This document shows positions 57,310 through 64,000 of a stretch of 64,000 nucleotides of DNA, piece by piece. The notes below the pieces were generated by a model. The model was not told the origin of the DNA. It worked only from the letters and a program-made list of their open reading frames with translations, and did no database searches. This stretch comes from Gigaspora rosea (Eukaryota; Glomeromycota; Glomeromycetes; Diversisporales; Gigasporaceae). Position 1 is the stretch's first letter, and each line of letters starts with the position of its first letter. The DNA lies in NCBI GenBank assembly GCA_003550325.1, contig QKWP01001219.1, forward strand, positions 1 to 64,000. Direction: 5' to 3'. The translations under genes and the position numbers were made by a program.

Positions 57310-57779
57310 CAATATTAAAACAACCAAACTAAATAGTTTTATTACACATTGTTTATTGGAATTTGTAAACAGTTGCTTTGCAAAATTCGAACAACCCCAG
57401 ATTTGAAAAGAAAAAAAAAATTAAATAAGAAACATTGGAAATTTGCAAAATATATTAAATATATTGAATAATTGATTTAAAAAATTTCTATAAAAATATT
57501 TATCAAGAATATGAGCAGAATTCACTTTACTATTATAAGTTAATAAAAGTCTATTAAATTTTTCGAAGTTAACTAATTTTGAAGAGTGAAGAATCGGCTA
57601 TTTTACTTTGAAAACAATTGCTAAACTAAAAAAAACTTCGATTTGTCAAAGCTAGTGGAGCATAATAAAATAAAAAATTGCACGAGAAAAATTTTTGTTC
57701 GGACACTAAAGATGGTTTGCTAGACTAAATTTTGAATAAAAAATTACGGTTTGAAATTTGTTTACGTTACATTTGATTT
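57310..57779. other. 3' flank of the methyltransferase gene
   Basis: AT-rich, no ORF. On the minus strand it follows the stop codon. No canonical AATAAA is seen within the first 100 nt, though TTTTTTATTC-like AT-rich elements are present. Confidence 0.4.
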
Positions 57780-58475
57780 TTAATTGGCTAATAAATCTTC
57801 ATAATTGCTAAAAAATTTTTTAATCACTTGTTTTATATGTCCCGCAAAATCATCAATTTCATTTTGTTTTCTTTCACGGATAACTTTTTTAAGAGTTACT
57901 TGAAAACCTTTATGAATTACTTCTAGTTCTGGCTCATAGCATTTAATAAAAGTATTAATTGCTACTTTTGGATTATTATATTCTTCTTTATATCGATCCC
58001 ATTCATAATCATCAAAAGTCATAATTCCACCATCTTTCAAGAGATTCCATGCCAAAACTGCATCCGCTAATGCATTCTTAGCAATATGAGAACCATCAAT
58101 GTAAATAAAATCAAATTTAATCTTTGATTCGTAGTTCAATTTGGTAAGAGCTTCAAAGGATAAACTTTTCATAGTTTCACTTTGTTTTTCTTTGCCAGTC
58201 ATTTTGACATTTTCTCTAAATGTCATTTCATAATTTTTAACGTTTATTCCATCATCTAAAAAACATACTTCAAAGGGATCTACGGATATAAGTTTTGATT
58301 CAGGGTTTTTGAATAATTCTTCTAAAATCCAAACGGTAGACCTTCCTTCAAAAGCTCCTATTTCAAGAACATTGATTTTTTCGTTTTTGAGATGCAATAA
58401 ATGTTTTTCCCAATTGGGAATGGATCCTTTAAACCAATCATAAGTAAATTTATAGTTTCCATTCGTTTCTTGCAT
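57780..58475 (-). CDS. Class I SAM-dependent methyltransferase (Methyltransf_24-like), 231 aa
   Basis: Likely transfers a methyl group from S-adenosylmethionine to an unidentified substrate in the cytosol (no signal peptide or membrane segment). Visible features: the glycine-rich SAM loop LEIGAFEGRST at residues 37-47; an acidic SVDPFE at 64-69 (end of strand 2, expected to hold the ribose hydroxyls); FDFIYIDGSH at 121-130, the hallmark of Methyltransf_24/cephalosporin-hydroxylase-like enzymes; and GGIMTFDDYEW at 149-159. The length fits a single complete domain. It is intronless, opens with the first ATG in frame (58475) and has no stop or frameshift, unlike everything else here. Gene family and start are well supported; substrate is unknown. 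Similar short enzymes are common in bacteria and giant viruses, so acquisition by transfer is possible but untested. Confidence 0.9.
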   Translation of the reverse strand: MQETNGNYKFTYDWFKGSIPNWEKHLLHLKNEKINVLEIGAFEGRSTVWILEELFKNPESKLISVDPFEVCFLDDGINVKNYEMTFRENVKMTGKEKQSETMKSLSFEALTKLNYESKIKFDFIYIDGSHIAKNALADAVLAWNLLKDGGIMTFDDYEWDRYKEEYNNPKVAINTFIKCYEPELEVIHKGFQVTLKKVIRERKQNEIDDFAGHIKQVIKKFFSNYEDLLAN

Positions 58476-58966
58476 TTTGGTTTATTTATTATTATTGTTA
58501 TTTTTTTTTGTTTGGAGAAGAAATGATTAAACGCAACGTTTAAATATTTTACAGACATATCACAAAAACTAAGCGATATTTTGCTGTTATCACTATGATA
58601 TAGTATCGGTATAACAGTCCGGTATATTTCTAAATTGATTTTTCATGTAAACAATATTATAATAGTATATTTTGTTTGAAGATTGTTCCCGCGTAGAAAA
58701 TATTATTATATGGGACAGTGGGTAATTCAATAATACTAGTGTAGAAACTTTGCGACTGGTATATTCCAAATTTATTGCATTTAAAATATCTTGCACCACT
58801 AAAAGTATTGTACAGTATATGAATACAGCAACCCGGCTTGTGATCCTGATTGTACGAATCAAATATGGCGTCTCACAATATCAAAAAGAAGCAATAAATA
58901 AATAAAAATATGATAACATTGTTCAAAATATTACTCAAAATATTACTAAGATTTTTAATCACCAAA
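58476..58966. other. Upstream region of the methyltransferase gene
   Basis: T-rich tract directly upstream (minus strand A-rich, 58488-58512) and AT-rich DNA up to the minisatellite. A minus-strand ORF at 58862-58593 (89 codons) has no domain signature and is not called as a gene. No clear TATA box can be defended. Confidence 0.35.
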
Positions 58967-58969
58967 TTA

Positions 58970-59225
58970 TTTATTTCTTGAAAAAATTTTAAACTTTTTC
59001 CCAAACTGCTTTGTGAAAACATTGAACTCGACTTGAGCTCGACTTTTTGCAAAATTACTTTTGTGAAAACACTGAATCCATAAAACTTTTCGCCAAATTA
59101 CATTTGCGAAAACATTGAACTCAAACCTTTTAGCCAAATTACTATCGTGAGAGCACTGCCCCCAAATTTTTTCACCAAATTGTTTTCGTGAAACCAAATT
59201 TATTGAACTCATAAACTTTTTGTTA
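58970..59225 (-). repeat. ~51-bp minisatellite readable as a 17-residue peptide repeat
   Basis: About five units of aaactttttgccaaattac + tttgtgaaaacattgaactc. On the minus strand the frame stays open through the units (59236-58967), giving EFNVFTKQFGKKF-like repeats (FGEKIWGQCSH, NVFANVIWRKV, FNVFTKQFGKKF). The 51-bp period keeps frame. Whether it is ever translated is unknown. I recall similar peptide repeats from AM-fungal genomes, but that was not checked. Confidence 0.7.
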
Positions 59226-59534
59226 AATACAACCAATAATGATTCAATAATGAACTTAAATTTTTAATATATATATATATGTGTGAGAACCGGGTAAATA
59301 AAACACGGCTTATGGAATTTTTTGCAAAATTGAGTTAGCTACGTTATTGTATCTATACAATCAAAATAATTAACGTTTAAAGCAACGATTCACATAATAA
59401 AATTTTTGTCGATGCCTACTTTTTTAAATACCGCATATGATTAGATATTAGTGCCTTATGCCCATGCCTGTGCATATTGGCAGGCACAATTAAAGGCTTG
59501 GGGATAAAGTGCTAGGCACTAGCAAATGCATGAA

Positions 59535-60270
59535 TGTAGGGATGTTAAGAGTAATTATCAGGCAAAAAAATTTGCAAAGGATTTGTATTTTTAACTAAAT
59601 TTCGTCTAATAAATAAAGCTATAGAAAGTTATTTCTCTATAAGGCCACACAAAGTTAATTTTTCGTTTTGCATTACATGAGTTTCAAAATTCCCGGTCGG
59701 TCGGTCGGATTTTTTTTTTTTTTAATCTATTATAAATTAATAGCCTTATGTTGCATCTAAGGCCACATAAAGTTAATTCCACGCTTTGCATAACATGGAA
59801 TCAGAAAATTGGGAGGTTAACAGTCAGATTTTCTATCGACCCTGTCGGATAATTTCGGAAAGCTAATGTCTCCATCGGGTGATACCGAAATATTTTATGG
59901 GGAAAAATTAAATAACAAAAATAGAATAATTGGAACTTAAAAAAAAAAAAATTTGGGAAAAATTGAAAAAATGGGTCGGCGGGTAATGCAAAACGAAAAT
60001 TTAACTTTGCGTGGCCTAACAGTCTCTAATAGATGTTGATTGGTTTTCGCATTAATTTTTGAGGAAATTTGTTGATCATCCCTAATCGGTCCCATCTAAA
60101 TTACTTGGAAACTAATGCAAAAATCGATAAATTCTATTATAGACTGTTATAGAGAAATAACTTTCTATAACTTTAGTTATCGTATGAATATTAATTAAAA
60201 ATGCCAATTTTGTGCAAGCCTTGCTCAAAATCGGCTGATGATTACTGCGGGACCGATTAACATCCCTACA
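59535..60270. mobile_element. TIR element with TGTAGGGATGTTAA ends, host of a nested MITE
   Basis: The left tgtagggatgttaa (59535-59548) pairs with the right ttaacatccctaca (60257-60270). A second inverted block, atagaaagttatttctctat (about 59619-59640), matches atagagaaataactttctat (about 60150-60170). Both sides are flanked by tgaa. A 374-bp MITE is inserted in its left arm. Without it the element is about 360 bp. Confidence 0.8.
59643..60016. mobile_element. Harbinger-like MITE (374 bp) with TAA target duplication
   Basis: The ends ggccacacaaagttaat and attTaactttgcgtggcc form ~33-bp TIRs with two mismatches (through ttttcgttttgcattac). TAA at 59640-59642 and 60017-60019 is the 3-bp duplication typical of PIF/Harbinger. 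A second copy of the left end (ggccacataaagttaattcc) lies inside at about 59761, so the left 116 bp seem duplicated. It also holds a ggtcggtcggtcgga run. Confidence 0.88.
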
Positions 60271-60344
60271 TGAATGAGCCCAAAATGGTGCCGGGCACAA
60301 GTGCTGCAGCACATTTAAGGTTATACTATTACACTAAATTTTAA

Positions 60345-61337
60345 ACGTGATTTTCTCAAAATGGTTAATTTACCGGACTCCATATACTGTATATACACAT
60401 TAATAATTAAAATGTAATTTATATAAAATGTTTTATCTTACAGATATTGTTAGTTCGGCATAAAAACAAGTTGAAATATTTAGCGACTTTTTCTTTGCTT
60501 TGAATAAAATTTCTTCGCTTATAAATTTTAGCATTAAATAACGAAAAGTCATTTAAAGAAATTTTAATAAATTTACATTATTCGAAAAGAACATTCGCAA
60601 AAAAGTTTATTAAAAATTATTTGGGTGCAAAAAAAAAAAGTTTTAATCTCGTGAAATATTACGCCCAATTGCAGATAAAATATTCATCCGTCCAATAGGA
60701 GAATTCTATTTTGTAGAAGGGTGGGTAACACACAGATTAAAGTTTATTAAAAAAGAGGATACCAAATTTGGAACGGTATATGCCAGGAAAAGATTACAAC
60801 GAAAAAAATCGAGTCTTTCAAAAATAACTTGTATGGTCTCAAAGTCCAAATTAGCGCTTATGTCTGTATGGGCATTCCCGAATTAACGCATAACCTAATC
60901 GCGCATATTATATACTGTTGAACAGTGCAGATTATAGATTAGTTCGAAATAACTCAATTAGTTAACGCATAGACAGCGTTACATATTTTAAGCTTATAGT
61001 ATGGCATCTAATTGGATAGCCTTTTCTGTGACTTTATCTTTTTAAATTTGTACATTATATGTTTTTGCATATTAACATTACAGCATTATGCATAAGTTAA
61101 TATGCTTGAAATATTGCAAGATATACCTTATTTTTGCCTGTTTATGTTCAAAGTTCTCGCTGTATCATCTATTTTAAGTCACCTACTTATAAATTTGTAT
61201 AAACTTTTCTATGTACGAATAAACGTACATACGTATTTAATTATGATAATTTACCACTCGGACAGTTAGTTGCATTACATATTGTAACATGCTGATAGAC
61301 ATAACTTTAGCTTTAATATGTTAAGGGGCGTAAGGAT
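60345..61337. other. Spacer without recognised features
   Basis: AT-rich, no ORF over 60 codons, no tandem repeat. Some stretches (60830-60960) are slightly richer in CpG-containing words but show no TIR. Confidence 0.4.
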
Positions 61338-61512
61338 ATAGTCGATAAAAAATTTTATACGGTACTTCTCACTTCACCGACATTTAGCCGACATCACATA
61401 GTGTTAAATTACAAGTATATATTTTTAGCAAATTGTCACTTGTCGTGATGTCGGCTAAATAAATAGTTGTAGCGAAGTAATGCAGGTCGAAGTTTATAAG
61501 ACTAGTCGACTA
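61338..61512. mobile_element. ~175-bp foldback/MITE
   Basis: atagtcga at the left and tcgactat at the right, with a perfect inner inverted pair tagccgacatcac / gtgatgtcggcta (about 61387 and 61443). Can form a long imperfect hairpin. Target duplication unclear. Confidence 0.65.
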
Positions 61513-61790
61513 TTCTTAATTCAACTAACCAGGAACTCAAACTGCCCAGAAATTAAAAATGGGTTTTAGCAAAATTGGGATCATAACATCATATAATAAA
61601 TCATTCGGCTTAAGTTAGAGTTAATGTTAAGTTAGGTGATAGCCAATTTGTTAGTGTAAGTAAATAAATGACGTCGTTGCATAATTTCATGTAGTGTGGT
61701 GATCACTTGGTTCCTTGATTATGGTCAAATAGTAACATACTCATGTATTGACTTTGTAGAAATAATTAAAAGTCTAACCAGTATGTGTTA

Positions 61791-62293
61791 GTGACTAGAC
61801 TCGCCAACTCGTGACTCGAGTAATTCGAGTTTATCACATTTCGAATCATGAAATTTTAAATATCTATATGATATTACAAGTAAGATCACAAAATTAACTT
61901 ATCTCAAAAATATGGAATTCAAAAAATCTCATTCATGTTTTGAAATTCTGAAGTCAAAAAATATTTTTAAAATAATAAGGTTTAAACATTGGTCAATTCA
62001 AATAAACGTATCACTTATTTTATCCAAAAGATACCGAATCATCAATTTTGAAGCCCTCCTTAATATGCGTATTAGCAATTTTGATCTCATCTGAATGGTT
62101 ATTTGATTTTTATAACTCATTAATAAAGTGTCTTGTTTGTGTAATTCGCAATTGAAATACATTTAGTATATTTATATGATTCGAATAACTTGAGTAAAAC
62201 TCGAAAAAAATAACTCGATCGATATGATTCAAATGATCCAAGTAACCCTTCGTAGTTCAATTTGTAAGTCATGAGTTAACACGAGTCTAGTCA
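61791..62293. mobile_element. ~503-bp TIR element with GTGACTAGACTCG ends
   Basis: The left end gtgactagactcgccaactc and the inverted right end gtgactagactcgtgttaactc continue into catgactt/cgtgactc. cagtatgt occurs close outside on both sides (accagtatgtgtta and caccagtatgtaacc), suggesting an imperfect target duplication of about 8-10 bp. The interior repeats words such as actcgagtaa.tcgagt near both ends. Confidence 0.75.
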
Positions 62294-62394
62294 CCAGTAT
62301 GTAACCCATCGTGTTGCTCCAAGCCTTCATTTTAGAACTAGTGTGATAGGTGGCATCTTTGCACCACCCATCTTATTTAGTATTTTTTAATAGT

Positions 62395-62815
62395 AATAGT
62401 GAGTTAGTATAAAAAATTCAGTTACAGTACTTACCAACAATTGAGGTACACATAGTATGTGATTGAGTTAATTTGTATTAGAATTATCATGATTCTATCA
62501 AGATTAACTAAAAATTCTATCCAAGAACTTAATGTAGTACACGCAGTAGTTAAGCTTGAGTTGGTATGTATTAAAAATTATCATAATTTATATCATGAGT
62601 TAATTAAAAAATTTTGTTATAGAACTTATTATTCTAGTGACTCAATACATTAGCTAATATAAAAAGTTCTGCTACAAAGCTCACTATTCCAGTGATATAT
62701 ACATGGATTGAGTTAATTTGTATTAAAATTTTAGTAATTCTATTATGAGTTGCTGTAAAAAAAATTTTGTACTAATACAGTATACAGTGATTAAGTTAGT
62801 TTGCATTGGATTATC
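62395..62815. repeat. Degenerate tandem repeat, multiples of ~86 bp
   Basis: gattgagttaatttgtatta-like words at about 62461, 62547, 62704 and 62790 (spacings 86, 157, 86), each followed by attatcat-aatt and taaaaattct-like words. Some phrases (acacagtatgtg, gttacaaa) recall the 385-bp satellite. Confidence 0.55.
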
Positions 62816-63000
62816 ATTAAGCAAGCCTAAATTGTTTATACACATAAAAAATTGCAATCAATTAAAATTAATGTTTAAAAAATTGAATTCAATTATGATA
62901 TAACAATTGCAATTAATTGCAATTTTTGCTTTTACAAGATTTGTTATAATATAAGTTTTAGATATGTAATTAAAAATGTAGAAATTTATCGCATTGTAAT

Positions 63001-63838
63001 AGGACCCAGATAACACATATAGAGGTTATGTTGCCTTTAATATAAATTTTATCCACTTTTTATTAGAGTTAAATAACCTTATTTTATATATAAGCTTTAA
63101 TATTTAAGTAATTTTACCCAGTTAACAAATATAACAAATATTTTTTTTCTTTTTTTAAAAATTTTTTTAAAAAAAAATTTCTTTTAAAATTTTTCTCTTA
63201 AAAATTTTTCTCTTTAAAATTTTCTCTTATAAATTTTTTTAAAATTTTTCCTTAAAAAAATTATCTCTTTATTTTTTTTTTATTTTGTTATCCAAATTTT
63301 AAATATCAGTTTTACTAAATTACACCACTGGTGTTCAACACCAGTATGTAGTACAATATAAAAATCAAAATAAACAAAAAATAAAACTTAATAAATATTA
63401 AGTTAGAGTTAATAGTTAGGGTTAGGGTAAGCATAGTATATAGTAAACTTTTACAAGGAATTTTTTTTTTAAAAAAGAAAAGGTGGTTTCATAGATAAAA
63501 TTTTGTATTAAAGGTCTTTTTTAAAAAAAAATAGCAAAACAATATAAATTTTATGATACACCTGATCTTTACATTACACTGTATTTAAAAAATTTGATTG
63601 GTAAAAATCATTGTAGTGTTGAACACCAGTAGTGTGATTTAGTAAAACCGTTAAATATAACCTATTTAAAATTTATTAATTCTATCTATTTTAAATAATA
63701 TAACATTAAAGCCTTTTATCTACTTTTAAATATAACTTTTTGATCAATAACCGCTTTTCAAATATAACATTTTAGTAAAAAAGTAACTTTTCTATCCAAA
63801 ATTTCAATATAACCTCTATATGTATTATTCAGGATCCT
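63001..63838. mobile_element. AGGACCC-type MITE, copy 4 (838 bp, with nested MITE)
   Basis: The left end aggacccagataacacatat pairs with the inverted right end aggatcctgaataatacata, then atatagaggttat in both. Flanks attgtaat (62993-63000) and tttataat (63839-63846) agree at 6 of 8 positions. Contains a 344-bp hAT-like MITE. Confidence 0.82.
63307..63650. mobile_element. 344-bp hAT-like MITE nested in the AGGACCC element
   Basis: The ends cagttttactaaattacacc and (inverted right) cggttttactaaatcacact continue through actggtgttcaacac, TIRs of about 35 bp. The flanks are a perfect 8-bp duplication, ttaaatat (63299-63306 and 63651-63658). The core gttagggttaggg ... caaggaatttttttt, then gtttcata, then acacctgat resembles the core of the MITE at 21035, although the ends differ. 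Confidence 0.9.
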
Positions 63839-64000
63839 TTTATAATACAATAAATTTTTATGTATTAATATGTTTTTTATATATACTATTACTATTATAT
63901 GAATGCATTGTATATACATATTAGACACTTTATATAGATTTTTTATGTGTACATATTGCAAGTAAAATTAGATTTCTAATTTGTGAACTGTTTGATAAAC

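Noticed and set aside
58593..58862. 89-codon ORF upstream of the methyltransferase
   Set aside because: No domain, mixed composition, no second copy to test conservation. It could equally be chance in AT-rich DNA.

Overview
The window looks like gene-poor, very AT-rich nuclear DNA of a eukaryote. The best guess is an arbuscular-mycorrhizal fungus (Glomeromycotina, Rhizophagus/Gigaspora-like). This is inferred from the composition, the coexistence of bicistronic and single-ORF LINEs, a KRBA2/Ginger-like integrase with a Cys-rich tail, mariner, hAT and Harbinger relics, and a 17-residue repeat ending in a QFGKKF-like motif. No prokaryotic signals (operons, RBS, CRISPR) and no convincing tRNA or rRNA gene were seen. 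Almost everything is transposon, transposon relic or satellite. The only intact, plausibly functional protein gene is a single-exon SAM-dependent methyltransferase at 57780-58475 (minus). Layout from left to right follows. 1-4400: 3'-truncated relic of a bicistronic LINE (minus). 4529-13137: decayed KRBA2/Ginger-like DDE integrase gene (minus). It has tandemly duplicated, phase-0 mini-exons, and one of its 68-nt introns has been entered by a full-length LINE (5490-11388, plus) flanked by a perfect 18-bp target-site duplication (TSD). 13534-20400: eight monomers of a 751-bp satellite. Each monomer carries a 20-bp inverted repeat, and the first is split by an 866-bp hAT-like element with an 8-bp TSD. 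20400-26090: MITEs, dispersed repeats and a hairpin minisatellite (23060-24180). 26090-36432: a mariner-like element with long terminal inverted repeats (TIRs) and TA flanks. Its right TIR is split by a second, full-length but decayed bicistronic LINE (28711-36278, minus) with a 15-17-bp TSD. 37130-39700: about 18 copies of a ~122-bp tandem repeat, interrupted by a MITE. 40000-52100: degenerate ~100-bp repeats, MITEs, unidentified decayed coding remnants, a pair of ~400-bp direct repeats that have each received different insertions, an LTR-like segment next to the only N in the window (49383), and a 1266-bp hAT-like element with a perfect 8-bp TSD. 52300-55840: MITE, a 91-bp duplication, a 385-bp satellite and a second hAT-like fragment. 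56879-64000: dispersed repeat, methyltransferase gene, 51-bp minisatellite and several nested MITEs. The most informative themes are: nested insertions whose empty sites can be read from internal paralogues or TIR partners; a MITE family with AGGACCC termini and 8-bp TSDs (four copies); a TTAGGGTT-containing core shared by several non-autonomous elements whose termini differ; a repeated FPI...LRxHYxF...IP domain in a LINE ORF1; mini-exon duplication in a transposase gene; and TpG-to-TpA (RIP-like or deamination) decay of the mariner transposase. All coordinates were read by eye. No alignments or database searches were run.
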